Positions 8,764 through 17,455 are shown, counted from the first letter of the stretch. The stretch: DNA of 64,000 bases from Bog-473 sp963779735 (GCA_963779735.1 CAVZZJ010000003.1:124001-188000), one strand, 5' to 3'. The notes: generated by a model from the sequence alone, not told the origin. Made by a program: numbers and translations.

Positions 8764-9699
8764 GTGAGCACCGCCCCATTCCTCTGGCACGTCGATCGGT
8801 TCGCCCACTTCGGCGGCCACCTCTACGCCCAGGGCTGGGCCTTTCACACCGAGTTCCGCCTGAGGTCGCTCTTCGTCCGGAGGCCGAACGGAAGGCTGAT
8901 CCGGGCCAAGGGATATCCCTTGGCCAGTCCCGATGTGGCCGCCGTTCACGGAGGGGGTGCCGCGCAATGCCGGTTCTCGATCACGGTGCCGATCGCCAGC
9001 GCCGACGACGCGAGGCGGTCGGCGCTGCTCTTTCGAGGTCGCGGCCGATCGGTGCTCATTGATGCGCCGGCTCGGAGTCTCCTCAGCGACCCGTTTCATC
9101 AGCTGTTTCCCCGGTTCCATCGGATGGTGCAGGCGATGCCGAGTCCGACGATCGTCGAGATCGGGTCTCGGGCACGCTCCGGGAACGTCAACCGCGGATG
9201 GCTGCCCGAATCGGCCAGCTACACGGGGTTTGACGTCGTCAGTGGTCCCAACGTCGACCTCGTCGGTGACGCCCATGAGTTGAGCAAGCATTTCGAGCAC
9301 TCGAGCGTCGACGCGGTGTTCTCCGTCTCCACGTTCGAGCATCTCGCCATGCCGTGGAAGGTCGTCGCCCAGCTCAACCGGGTCCTGCGGACGGGCGGAC
9401 TCACCTACATCGGATCGCATCAGACCTGGCCGCTCCACGACTGCCCATGGGACTTCTGGCGATTCTCGAGCAGCGCCTGGCACGCCCTTCTCAACGAGGA
9501 GACGGGCTTCGAGGTCGTGGGGGTGGCCATGGGGGACAGCGCCTCCATCGTGGCGGATCACCTGTCCGGGGGAACAGAGGGCCTCGGCACAAATCCCGGC
9601 TTCCTCGGAAGCGCGGTCATCGCTCGCAAGACCCACTCCGTGGAGCTCTCATGGGATGTCGATCCCTCGGTGGCCACCGTTCGGGAGTACCCGACGTAG
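8764..9699 (+). CDS. class I SAM-dependent methyltransferase domain protein
   Basis: A 311-residue protein with an N-terminal region of about 115 residues that I do not recognise (starting TAPFLWHVDRFAHFGGHLY) and a C-terminal Rossmann methyltransferase domain. The SAM site is IVEIGSRARSGN (usually E-x-G-x-G), followed by FDVVSGPNVDLVGDAHEL, then DAVFSVSTFEHLAMPWKV and LRTGGLTYIG, as in Methyltransf_11. The SAM loop is unusual in having G-S-R instead of G-x-G. The N-terminal domain resembles the beta-rich modules found in glycan-modifying enzymes, so a role in exopolysaccharide or sugar methylation is possible but inferred. Confidence 0.72.
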   Translation: MSTAPFLWHVDRFAHFGGHLYAQGWAFHTEFRLRSLFVRRPNGRLIRAKGYPLASPDVAAVHGGGAAQCRFSITVPIASADDARRSALLFRGRGRSVLIDAPARSLLSDPFHQLFPRFHRMVQAMPSPTIVEIGSRARSGNVNRGWLPESASYTGFDVVSGPNVDLVGDAHELSKHFEHSSVDAVFSVSTFEHLAMPWKVVAQLNRVLRTGGLTYIGSHQTWPLHDCPWDFWRFSSSAWHALLNEETGFEVVGVAMGDSASIVADHLSGGTEGLGTNPGFLGSAVIARKTHSVELSWDVDPSVATVREYPT

Positions 9700-9722
9700 G
9701 AGGGACGTCGGGGCTCGGAGCG

Positions 9723-10847
9723 TCAGAGGGCGTAGTCGATGATGCCGCGCAGGTTGTGTCCGGCCCGCATGTCCTCATAGCCGCGGTTGATGTCCTCAAG
9801 GGCGTATCGCCGGGTAATGAGTTCAGCGAGCTTCAGTCGCCCCTGTCGATACAGCTCCAACAGAGCCGGGATATCTCTCGAGGGACTCGAGGCGCCGAAG
9901 AGCGAACCCTGGAGCCTCTTTTGAAAGAGGACCAGGTGCCGCAGGGAGATGGGGAGCGCAACGTCGTCGGCGGCTCGCGGAAGACCAGTCATGACGACCG
10001 TCCCTGCCTTGCGGATGGAGTCGACTGCCTGCGCGATGTGCTCGCCTTTGGTGATCCCCACGCAGACGATGCAGGAGTCCGCTCCCTGTCCGTTGGTAAA
10101 GCTCCGGGCGATGCTGGTTGCCTCGTCCATGGAGGCGACGGCATGGGTTGCCCCAAACTCCAGGGAAGCCGATCGTTTCATCTCGACTGGATCGACCGCG
10201 ATGACCACCGATGCACCGGCGTGAGCCGCGCCCTGCACGGCATTCATCCCGATTCCCCCGGTCCCCATCACGATCACGACGTCGCCCGGACGGACATCCG
10301 CCGAGCGAACGGCCGATCCCCACCCGGTTCCCACCCCGCAGCTGGTGAGGCAGGCCACATCGAGCGGCACCCCGTCGGGACACTTGATCGCCGACTGGAC
10401 CGACACCGTCGACCATTGGCTGAAGGTCGCGACCCCCGCTCCTTGACCCACCGGTTTGCCGTCCAGGCTCATTCGGCGACTGCCGTCCGCTCGCACGCCC
10501 GACAGGATGCGTGACCCATTGTCGCAGAGGTTCTGCATGCCCGAGGCACACCAGCGACACGTGCCGCACATGGGGAGAAAGGTGAGCACGACGCGGTCGC
10601 CCACTTGCCACCCGGGCGTGTTCGGTCCGACCTCCTCCACCACGCCGGCTCCTTCGTGCCCGCCGGCTACCGGCAGGGCTCCGGGCGGGACCGGGAGGTC
10701 GCCCATCAGGATGTGGTCGTCGGAGTGGCAGAGGCCGGCGGCCGCCATCTTGATCAACAACTCGTTCTGGCGGGGACCCTCGAGCTCGACCTCGACCACC
10801 TCCCATTTGCCGGGTGCTTCGAACAGAACCGCTGCCTTGGTCAGCAA
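9723..10847 (-). CDS. Zn-dependent alcohol dehydrogenase, NDMA-dependent type
   Basis: A 374-residue medium-chain dehydrogenase. Catalytic zinc ligands Cys40 and His64 (GGHEG), structural-zinc cysteines 94, 97, 100 and 108 (CGTCRWC...NLC), and the NAD loop MGTGGIG near 195. The MCGTCRWCASGMQNLCDNG segment and the GSLFGASSPSRDIPALLELY tail are typical of the actinobacterial NDMA-dependent (nicotinoprotein) group, which keeps NAD tightly bound and usually passes electrons to mycofactocin. No mycofactocin genes are in view. It converges with the methyltransferase. Confidence 0.9.
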   Translation of the reverse strand: MLTKAAVLFEAPGKWEVVEVELEGPRQNELLIKMAAAGLCHSDDHILMGDLPVPPGALPVAGGHEGAGVVEEVGPNTPGWQVGDRVVLTFLPMCGTCRWCASGMQNLCDNGSRILSGVRADGSRRMSLDGKPVGQGAGVATFSQWSTVSVQSAIKCPDGVPLDVACLTSCGVGTGWGSAVRSADVRPGDVVIVMGTGGIGMNAVQGAAHAGASVVIAVDPVEMKRSASLEFGATHAVASMDEATSIARSFTNGQGADSCIVCVGITKGEHIAQAVDSIRKAGTVVMTGLPRAADDVALPISLRHLVLFQKRLQGSLFGASSPSRDIPALLELYRQGRLKLAELITRRYALEDINRGYEDMRAGHNLRGIIDYAL

Positions 10848-10984
10848 CGCGACCTCCTCTTGACTGGAACCGCAACTTGGTCCAAGTCTCGCACTCTTGC
10901 GGTAACCCTCGCGTCGTCCTGGACACCGGCCGACCCGGCAAAGCCAATTCGGCCCAGTGGTGGGTACCCGCTGACCGAAATCGC

Positions 10985-11224
10985 GTGAGTTCGACGGGTA
11001 ACGTCATACCCTTGGGGGACGCCGTCAGCTACGGTGCACCCGACCCATTTTGGCCGGTTTTTCCTTTGTGCACGCAGAGCCACGACGACAACGGCTATGA
11101 CACCTTCTACTCGAACGGAGTGGTCCATCCTTACCGAGACGCCATCAACGAAGGAGACCTGGCCCAAGCGCACCTCGACGGCCTCATCATCGCCGGCCGC
11201 GGGTACGGGGGGGCGTCAGGGTGA
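10985..11224 (+). pseudogene. fragment of a secreted GDA-repeat protein
   Basis: A reading frame that starts at a GTG and contains VIPLGDAVSYGA, NGYDTFYSNGVVHPYRDA and GLIIAGRGYGG. This is the repeat unit (G-x-V-x-x-x-GDA-x-x-YG / GYW) of long secreted beta-propeller-like proteins common in Acidimicrobiia. Here only about two units are left, there is no signal peptide, and the frame stops early. I read it as a truncated remnant. It ends 30 bases before the DUF4038-type lipoprotein gene, and the rest of the 10.85-11.25 kb gap holds nothing else that I can identify. Confidence 0.45.
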
Positions 11225-11254
11225 TATCCGGCTGACTCGGTCGATCACGCGAAG

Positions 11255-12796
11255 GTGAATCTCAAACGCTCGGCTCTGTTGTTTGGACTGCTATGCCCTG
11301 CGCTCATCGCTGCGGGATGTGGACAGGGCGCGCCGAAAAAACCACACCCGAAGGCTCGGGTGCACTCAACGACGACGACCGCCGCAGCCGCACCACGCCA
11401 AACGTCCTCAACGACCTCGACATCGGTGGCTCCCAAGAAGATCCCACCCCCTCCAACGACGACGCGTCCTCCGCCGCGGGTGACGACGCCGACGAGCTCC
11501 GCCCCAGAGTTTCCCTTCGCCACCGGCATCAGTAGCAACCATCGCTACGTCGTGGACCAGTACGGTCGTCCCTACATGATCGTCGGAGACTCGGCGCACT
11601 CGTTGTCGGTCGACATGTCGACCACCCAAATGAACGCCTACTTCGCCGACCGTCAGGCCCATGGCTTCAATTCGGTCCTCGTGCAACTGATCTGTGGACA
11701 GTACACGGGCAACCAGAACGCCAATAGCGCCAACTTTGCCACGTATGACGGCATTACCCCGTTTACCACCGATGGTGACATCTCCACCCCCAACCCGGCC
11801 TACTTCAGCCGTATGCAAACCATGGTCCAGTTGGCCGAGGACCACGGCATCACCCTATTCCTGGACCCGGCCGACACCGGCCAGCTGCTCGACAGTTCGA
11901 CCTTCTTGGCCGACAATGGGGCCACCAGTGACTATGACTACGGCGTCTTTCTCGGTAACACCTTCAAGAGCTTCCCGAACATCGTCTGGGAGAGCGGTAA
12001 CGACTACCAGCAATACGATGCCGCAAATGACGCCTACGTGCTGGGCGTTGCGCAAGGAATCCGCTCGGTCGATCCCAAGCAATTGCAAACGATCGAGCTG
12101 AACTACAACACGAGCCTCTCCAGCGATGACCCGCAGTGGGCTTCCTTTGTCAATCTCAACGCCGAGTACGACTACTACAGCCCCTATGCCGAGGTCCTCG
12201 CGGGCTACAACTTCAATGCACCGACCATGCCGGTCTTCGGTACCGAGAACGACTATGAGTTTGAGAACAATATCGGCACCAACCCCGGAACGACCCAGAA
12301 CCTGCGCCTTCAGGAATACTGGACAATGACGAGCGGGGCGACCGGTCTGCTGTACGGCAACCACTACACGTGGGACGATCCCAGCTGGGCTGATGAGTTG
12401 AGCCACTTGGATACGCCCGGGGTTCAGCAGTTGCAGTACATGACGAATCTGTTCAAGAGTGTGGCGTGGTACAACTTGGTGCCGGACCAAGGGCATACCT
12501 TCGTGACGGCTGGCTACGGAACCTTCCAAGACCAGGGCACCGAGAGCTCCGACGACTACGTGACGGCGGCCATCACGGCCGATGGCACCCTGGGCATCGC
12601 CTATTTGCCGCAGTCCACAACCCTGACCGTCAACATGGCCGACATGCGCGGCCCGACCACGGCACGCTGGTACGACCCCACCACGGGTACCTACACCACC
12701 ATTGGGACTCTGGCCAACACGGGTACCTACCAGTTCACCTCGCCGGCCGCCCATAGCGACGGGTCGGACGATTGGGTGTTGGTACTGCAGGCCTAA
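11255..12796 (+). CDS. secreted DUF4038-type (apiosidase-like) glycoside hydrolase lipoprotein
   Basis: A 513-residue exported protein. A lipoprotein signal peptide ends LIAAGCG (lipid-anchored Cys about residue 22), then a Thr/Pro-rich linker to about 90. The catalytic-type TIM-barrel region begins HRYVVDQYGRPYMIVGDSAHSL and includes FNSVLVQLI, SGNDYQ and TENDYE, as in DUF4038/GH140-like families, with a C-terminal beta domain (ARWYDPTTGTYTTIG) like the collagen-binding domain PF12904. Probably acts on plant or microbial glycan at the cell surface. A close paralogue lies at 23861-25324 on the other strand. The GTG start follows GCGAAG. Confidence 0.8.
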   Translation: MNLKRSALLFGLLCPALIAAGCGQGAPKKPHPKARVHSTTTTAAAAPRQTSSTTSTSVAPKKIPPPPTTTRPPPRVTTPTSSAPEFPFATGISSNHRYVVDQYGRPYMIVGDSAHSLSVDMSTTQMNAYFADRQAHGFNSVLVQLICGQYTGNQNANSANFATYDGITPFTTDGDISTPNPAYFSRMQTMVQLAEDHGITLFLDPADTGQLLDSSTFLADNGATSDYDYGVFLGNTFKSFPNIVWESGNDYQQYDAANDAYVLGVAQGIRSVDPKQLQTIELNYNTSLSSDDPQWASFVNLNAEYDYYSPYAEVLAGYNFNAPTMPVFGTENDYEFENNIGTNPGTTQNLRLQEYWTMTSGATGLLYGNHYTWDDPSWADELSHLDTPGVQQLQYMTNLFKSVAWYNLVPDQGHTFVTAGYGTFQDQGTESSDDYVTAAITADGTLGIAYLPQSTTLTVNMADMRGPTTARWYDPTTGTYTTIGTLANTGTYQFTSPAAHSDGSDDWVLVLQA

Positions 12797-13452
12797 GCCC
12801 CATGAGGTGAACTGAGACCTTGCCCGAGGCTCTGGAGGATCAGTTGCAGACCGTGTTCGAACTCGTCGATGTAGTCATAGCCGGATCGCAACGCGTACTC
12901 CGCCGTTATCTCCGTTGCGTACGGGTAATGACCGGGATGCACCCGCTCGAGGATCAGTTGAGCCTGGGCGGTGTGTGGCTGGTTGAACGCCAAGACGAAG
13001 CCGTAGACGTAGCTGGTGATGACGGTGTACGCATGCCCGGTCATGTCGACAGAGAAGCCGGCGGCGCGCAGGCAACCCAGGACCTCGTCGAAATGCCGCA
13101 TCGTCGCCGGTCCCGGCGAGGTGCGGGAGTGCATGAGGCCGATGGCCCAGCGATGGCGGTCGAGGACCTCGCGGGCGGACGTGGCGTGCTGCCGCATCGC
13201 GGCCCTCCAATCCACGTCACTGCTGGGCAGGTCCATCTCGGTGAAGACCATGTCGACCATGCCGTCGAGCAGATCGTCCTTGTTGGCGACGTGGTTGTAG
13301 AGCGACATCGCCTCGACACCGACCGCCTCACCGAGCTTGCGCATGCTGAGCGACTCGATTCCCGTCTTGTCGGCCATCTCCACCGCGGCGCGAAGGACCC
13401 GGTCGCGGTTGAGTGGTGCGCGCACCTTGCGGGCGACCTGCCGCCGAACCAT
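12793..13452 (-). CDS. TetR family transcriptional regulator
   Basis: A 219-residue repressor. The N-terminal helix-turn-helix spans about 14-60 (RVLRAAVEMADKTG then SLSMRKLGEAVGVEAMSLYNHV), followed by a TetR_C-like ligand domain (AYTVITSYVYGFVLAFNQ). It is divergently transcribed from the TauD-like dioxygenase; the 94-base gap between them carries two near-identical palindromes (13479-13489 and 13501-13511), so it most likely represses both itself and the dioxygenase/SnoaL genes. Its 3' end overlaps the stop of the DUF4038-type gene by 3 bases. Confidence 0.9.
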   Translation of the reverse strand: MVRRQVARKVRAPLNRDRVLRAAVEMADKTGIESLSMRKLGEAVGVEAMSLYNHVANKDDLLDGMVDMVFTEMDLPSSDVDWRAAMRQHATSAREVLDRHRWAIGLMHSRTSPGPATMRHFDEVLGCLRAAGFSVDMTGHAYTVITSYVYGFVLAFNQPHTAQAQLILERVHPGHYPYATEITAEYALRSGYDYIDEFEHGLQLILQSLGQGLSSPHGA

Positions 13453-13478
13453 GGAGATCCTCTCGAAGGTTGACAGAT

Positions 13479-13489
13479 TTACGCCGTAA
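13479..13489. promoter_or_regulatory. operator-like palindrome 1 (TTACGNCGTAA)
   Basis: TTACGCCGTAA is a perfect inverted repeat around a central base, 26 bases upstream of the TetR start codon. It matches the second site in all but the centre. Spacing between centres is 22 bases, two helical turns, which suits two dimers of a TetR protein on one face. Confidence 0.7.
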
Positions 13490-13500
13490 GGTTAGCGTAC

Positions 13501-13511
13501 TTACGTCGTAA
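13501..13511. promoter_or_regulatory. operator-like palindrome 2 (TTACGNCGTAA)
   Basis: TTACGTCGTAA, extended to the 13-base palindrome CTTACGTCGTAAG at 13500-13512. It lies 35 bases upstream of the dioxygenase start codon, so binding there would block that promoter. The TetR gene alongside is the likely regulator. Confidence 0.7.
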
Positions 13512-13546
13512 GTGTCTTGGCGGCTTCTCATCCCGGGGGAGGTTTC

Positions 13547-14383
13547 ATGGTGACGACGACCGTGCTCTGCGTGGAGCCGATGACTCCCGATGTGGGAGCG
13601 ATCATCGGCGGAATCGACCTCCGGGCTCCACTCCCCACCGGCACAGTCGAGGTGATCCGACGAGCCGTGCTCAATCACGGCGTCGTCTTCTTCCCCCACC
13701 AGGAGCTCCTGACCCGGGAACAGATGTTGGCCTTCATGATGCACTTCGGCACGCCCCGCATGGACCCGTTCGCCGCGATCGACCAACCTGTCCCGGTCAG
13801 CGAGACGGTGTGTGACATGCCCACGCTCCCTTTCAAACGGGCGACGTCGGTGTGGCACATCGACTCGTCGCTCGCACCGGAGCCGGCGAGCATGATCGCG
13901 TTGCGGGCGGTCGAAGTCCCGCCCGTTGGCGGCGACACCTGCTGGGCCAGCATGTACGCCGCCTACGACACCCTGTCCGAACCACTGCGAGAGATGCTGG
14001 ACGGGCTTAGCGCGGTGCACTCGTCGTTCAAGGTGATGCCGCTCATGGCGGGCGCAGACTACAGCCACCTGCAGGAGGACATGAGAACCATCCACCCGGT
14101 GATCCGGGTGCATCCCGAAACCGGACGAAAGGCGCTGTTCGTCGACGAGCTATGGACGGAGCACATCGTCGAGCTGACTCCCGACGAGAGCGACCATCTC
14201 CTCGGGTTCCTCTTCGAGCACATAAAAGGGCCCGACTTCAGCATCCGTTGGCACTGGAAGCCCAACGACGTAGCGCTCTGGGACAACCGGTCCTTCCAGC
14301 ACTACGCGGTGCCCGACTACACCACGACACGGGTGATGCAGAAGACCATCCTGGCCGGTGATCGGCCATACGGACCTCGCTGA
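13547..14383 (+). CDS. TauD/TfdA family Fe(II)/2-oxoglutarate dioxygenase
   Basis: A 278-residue TfdA-type dioxygenase, which couples oxidative decarboxylation of 2-oxoglutarate to hydroxylation of a small substrate. The iron triad is HID (in VWHIDSSL) plus the distal His in SFQHYAVPDY; the 2-oxoglutarate-binding Arg should be in the TTRVMQKTIL segment just after it. The start ATG has GGGGGAGG upstream. It heads a set with a SnoaL-like gene and is divergent from a TetR gene with paired operators, so expression is probably substrate-induced. Substrates of the family include sulfonates, phenoxyacetates and quorum or aromatic compounds; this one is not identified. Confidence 0.9.
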   Translation: MVTTTVLCVEPMTPDVGAIIGGIDLRAPLPTGTVEVIRRAVLNHGVVFFPHQELLTREQMLAFMMHFGTPRMDPFAAIDQPVPVSETVCDMPTLPFKRATSVWHIDSSLAPEPASMIALRAVEVPPVGGDTCWASMYAAYDTLSEPLREMLDGLSAVHSSFKVMPLMAGADYSHLQEDMRTIHPVIRVHPETGRKALFVDELWTEHIVELTPDESDHLLGFLFEHIKGPDFSIRWHWKPNDVALWDNRSFQHYAVPDYTTTRVMQKTILAGDRPYGPR

Positions 14384-14435
14384 GCGGCGACCACCCCGTG
14401 ACGAGCTTGTCGTGTGAGAGCGGTTGCGGGACCGA

Positions 14436-14906
14436 ATGACGATGACGACGCCCGCACAGGTGGCCGACATGGCGGAACTCAACCAGCTGGCGTACCGCTA
14501 TGCCGCTGCGGTGGACACCTGCGATGTGGACATGTTCCTTAGCGTCTTCCACCCCGAAGCCCGGGTGAGGGTCTTCCAACCCGATGACGACGTCCCGTTC
14601 ACCACGGCGACGGGCCACGACGAGCTGGCACAGATCCCGAAAGCGATGCGCGAGCGGTTCACCCGCACGGCGCACTTGATGACCAATCACCTCTTGAGCC
14701 TCGACGGTCATTCGGCCAGCGGCACCTTGCTGTGCACGGCCCGCCATCTTCACGCCAGTGCGGTCGGAGGTGTGGACCTGGTCGTGGTCATCCGCTATGT
14801 CGACCGCTACGAACGTCGGCAGGAATCGTGGCGCATCCTTGACCGTGAGATCAGATTCCTTTGGAGCGAGACGCACGCCGTGCTCAAGGACGAGCACACC
14901 ATGTAG
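14436..14906 (+). CDS. SnoaL-like / NTF2-fold protein
   Basis: A 156-residue NTF2-like alpha+beta cone protein: an N-terminal helix ELNQLAYRYAAAVDTCDVDMF (actinobacterial SnoaL_4 form), FHPEARVRVF, RTAHLMTNHLLSLDG and the closing strand of the barrel. Such proteins are hydratases, cyclases or dehydratases on polyketide, steroid or aromatic substrates. It follows the dioxygenase by about 50 bases and is probably in its transcript. The ATG at 14436 is taken; a TTG 12 bases upstream is possible. A comparable pair sits at 62.9-64.0 kb. Confidence 0.82.
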   Translation: MTMTTPAQVADMAELNQLAYRYAAAVDTCDVDMFLSVFHPEARVRVFQPDDDVPFTTATGHDELAQIPKAMRERFTRTAHLMTNHLLSLDGHSASGTLLCTARHLHASAVGGVDLVVVIRYVDRYERRQESWRILDREIRFLWSETHAVLKDEHTM

Positions 14907-14991
14907 CTATAGCGGGCCCTGCGTGCCCGTCGTTGGTGGTTGTCCACGCGACGTGCTGCGATTGGTGGCTTCACCGACGAACGGGGGATTG

Positions 14992-16929
14992 ATGAAGAGA
15001 ACGACGACACACCCGGGCCTTCCGCAAGACAGCCACATCGGCCGCCTCCGGCCGGCGCGTCGTTCGCTGGGCATCCGGGCGCGCACCGTGCTGACCGCCC
15101 TGCTTGTCGGCCCGCTCGGTGTGGCGCTCGTCGTGCTTCCGGGCTCCCCGGCGTCGGGATCGACCACCGCCGGCCAGACCACACCGTGGCCGGGGGGAAG
15201 ATGGCAACCCGACCCGGCCGACTACGGCATGACCGTGGAGTCGAACGTGCCGGTGAAGATGGACGATGGGGCCACCCTCATCGCCAACATCGGCTATCCC
15301 TCCGATCCCGCCACCGGCCAGCGCGCCCAGGGGAGCTTTCCCGTCTTGCTCACGCAGGATCCGTACGTGGCCGAACAGCAACCGCAGAGCTTCTACGTGA
15401 CGCGGGGCTACATAAATGCGGTCGTGCAAGTGCGCGGCACCGGCAACTCGACCGGCCCGGGCGGAAAGGAAGCGGTGTCCGACATGTTCGGCCCCCGCCA
15501 AACGAAGGACGGCGTGGCCCTCGTCCACTGGGCGGCCCAGCTCCCCGGCTCCGACGGCAAGGTGGGACTGGACGGCTGTTCCTTCCTCGGGATCGACCAG
15601 ATCTTCACCGCCGGCGCACTGGGACCGCACTCACCGCTCAAGGAGATACTGCCCGCCTGCGCCTCGAACGGCTACGAGACCTACATCGCGGGGGGTATCC
15701 CGAGCCAGATCGTCGGGCTGTTCGGCGCCGTGAGCAGTGCGGGACTCTCGGGGACGACGAACGCCGCCGTGAACGACGCCTACAACAAGGCCCGCGAGGC
15801 CCAGATCCTTGCGGGGGGCCCGCAGGCCTACGACGGGACGTACTGGCAGCAGCGATCGACCTACCCCCTGATTCCGAAGATCGTGAAGGACGGGATCCCC
15901 GCCCTCTTGTGGAGCGGCTGGTACCCGACCGACGGTCCGGGCTCCCTGCAGGAGTACGCCATCTTCCAGAACACCTACGACCACAAAGCGCCGTTCGGCC
16001 CCATGAGCCCGGATCAGAAGGTGACCGGGCGCTACCAGGTGGTCATCGGCCCCTGGATGCACGGGCAGGGCCTGGACGACACCATCCAGCTGGAGTGGTA
16101 CGACACCTGGCTGAAGGGCGAGGACACCGGTATCACGGACACGACGACCCCCATGCACCTCTATGAGCTCCAGGCCGATCGCTGGGTGAACGCGTCGACC
16201 TACCCGCTCACCGACGACTACACCGCGTACCACCTCGCCTCGGGCGGCTCCCTCTCCACGAGCGCGCCGACCACGACGGGATCGCTCGAGATGGCGTGGG
16301 GCCAGCCCACCACGAGCGGCACGAGCCTCACGTTCGACGCCGCGCCGCTGACGGCGGACGAGCTGATCGCCGGCCCGATCGCCGCGACCATTTACGCCCG
16401 CTCGAGCGCCCGCAATACGGAGCTCATCGCCACCCTCTTCGACGTGGCGCCGAGCGGAGAGAGGACGGAGCTCGCCACCGGTGACATCGTGGGCAGTCTG
16501 CGCTCGGTCGACCAGAGCCTGTCGTGGTACGACAAGAACGGCCTGCTGGTACGGCCCGACCACCCGTTCTTGACCAACCAGTACGCGCCAGCGGGCTCGC
16601 TGCAGCGCTACGACATTGGGTTGACGCCGACCCTGTACTCGCTTTCGGCCGGTGACCACCTCGAGCTGGTGCTGAGCACCCAGCCCCCGGCGAGCAGCTG
16701 CGCCAGCCTGCTCTCGGCGCTCACCACGCCGTTGCCGTGTCTTCCGACCGCGCCCGAGAAGCAGACGCTGGCCGGTGGCGTCTATCACGTGCAGTGGAGC
16801 GCGTCCGAGCCCTCCTCGGTCAACGTGCCCTTGCTGCCCGAGGGGGCCCTGCCGGTGACGACGAGCGCAACGACACCGACGAGCAATGGTCTGACCGAGC
16901 CATTGGTGTGGTCCGGCCCCGGATCCTGA
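14992..16929 (+). CDS. secreted CocE/NonD family hydrolase
   Basis: A 645-residue exported alpha/beta hydrolase of the CocE/X-Pro dipeptidyl peptidase class. A signal peptide of about 55 residues (hydrophobic VLTALLVGPLGVALVVL) precedes the mature VESNVPVKMDDGATL start. The nucleophile is Ser197 in VGLDGCSFLG (G-x-S-x-x-G), the acid is probably Asp in the region near 345, and the His is in PWMHGQG. The C-terminal half (about 450-640) is the jelly-roll domain (PepX_C type). GGGGG lies before the ATG at 14992. It follows the dioxygenase/SnoaL pair on the same strand, but with a gap of about 85 bases. Confidence 0.85.
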   Translation: MKRTTTHPGLPQDSHIGRLRPARRSLGIRARTVLTALLVGPLGVALVVLPGSPASGSTTAGQTTPWPGGRWQPDPADYGMTVESNVPVKMDDGATLIANIGYPSDPATGQRAQGSFPVLLTQDPYVAEQQPQSFYVTRGYINAVVQVRGTGNSTGPGGKEAVSDMFGPRQTKDGVALVHWAAQLPGSDGKVGLDGCSFLGIDQIFTAGALGPHSPLKEILPACASNGYETYIAGGIPSQIVGLFGAVSSAGLSGTTNAAVNDAYNKAREAQILAGGPQAYDGTYWQQRSTYPLIPKIVKDGIPALLWSGWYPTDGPGSLQEYAIFQNTYDHKAPFGPMSPDQKVTGRYQVVIGPWMHGQGLDDTIQLEWYDTWLKGEDTGITDTTTPMHLYELQADRWVNASTYPLTDDYTAYHLASGGSLSTSAPTTTGSLEMAWGQPTTSGTSLTFDAAPLTADELIAGPIAATIYARSSARNTELIATLFDVAPSGERTELATGDIVGSLRSVDQSLSWYDKNGLLVRPDHPFLTNQYAPAGSLQRYDIGLTPTLYSLSAGDHLELVLSTQPPASSCASLLSALTTPLPCLPTAPEKQTLAGGVYHVQWSASEPSSVNVPLLPEGALPVTTSATTPTSNGLTEPLVWSGPGS

Positions 16930-16966
16930 ACGGAGCGCGCATGGCCGGCCAGGAGGTGGCGTCGGC

Positions 16967-17386
16967 CTACTCGACGACGGAGAGCGTCACCTCAATGTTG
17001 CCCCTGGTGGCGTTGGAGTACGGGCACACCTTGTGGGCGGCCTCCACCAGGGTCTCGGCGGTGGCCTTGTCCAGCCGGGGTGCGTAAATCACCAGAGAGG
17101 CCGCGAGCCCGAACCCGCCTTCGGCGAGTGGTCCGATGCCGATGCTGGCCGAGACCTCGGTGCCGTCCACGTTGAGCTTCTGCTGGCCGGCGATCAGCTT
17201 GAGCGCCGAGTGGAAGCAGGCGGCGTAGCCGGCGGCGAAGAGCTCCTCGGGGTTGGTGGCGCCACCGGTGCCGCCCATCTCCTTGGGGATGCGCAGGTCG
17301 AGGTCGATGAAGCCGTCGTCGCTCCGGGCATGGCCATTGCGGCCGTCCCCGGTGGAGTGGGCCGTGGCGGTGTAGATCGGGTTCAT
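16967..17386 (-). CDS. ohr: organic hydroperoxide resistance protein (Ohr/OsmC family)
   Basis: A 139-residue OsmC-fold thiol peroxidase. The catalytic cysteines are in AACFHSAL and KVCPYSNATRGN, matching Ohr (not OsmC) order, and NPEELFAAGYAACF is the family block. Ohr reduces organic peroxides using lipoylated partners. The ATG at 17386 is used: the upstream Thr/His/Pro-rich frame to 17488 is just the translation of an 11-base repeat. That tandem repeat begins 15 bases ahead of the start codon, so it probably covers the promoter. No OhrR repressor gene is next to it. Confidence 0.92.
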   Translation of the reverse strand: MNPIYTATAHSTGDGRNGHARSDDGFIDLDLRIPKEMGGTGGATNPEELFAAGYAACFHSALKLIAGQQKLNVDGTEVSASIGIGPLAEGGFGLAASLVIYAPRLDKATAETLVEAAHKVCPYSNATRGNIEVTLSVVE

Positions 17387-17400
17387 GATGGCTCCAGTCG

Positions 17401-17455
17401 GTCGTGGGTGGGTCGTGGGTGGGTCGTGGGTGAGTCGTGGGTGGGTCGTGGGCCT
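17401..17455. repeat. tandem 11-base repeat, five copies, ahead of ohr
   Basis: Unit GTCGTGGGTGG, repeated at 17401, 17412, 17423, 17434 and 17445; the third has a final A and the fifth diverges at its last three bases. It occupies the space just upstream of ohr (minus strand) and 120 bases upstream of the acyl-CoA synthetase (plus strand). Its copy number could change and alter spacing of either promoter. Confidence 0.9.

Noticed and set aside
17401..17455. CRISPR-like reading of the repeat ahead of ohr
   Set aside because: Units are 11 bases with no spacers; a simple tandem array.
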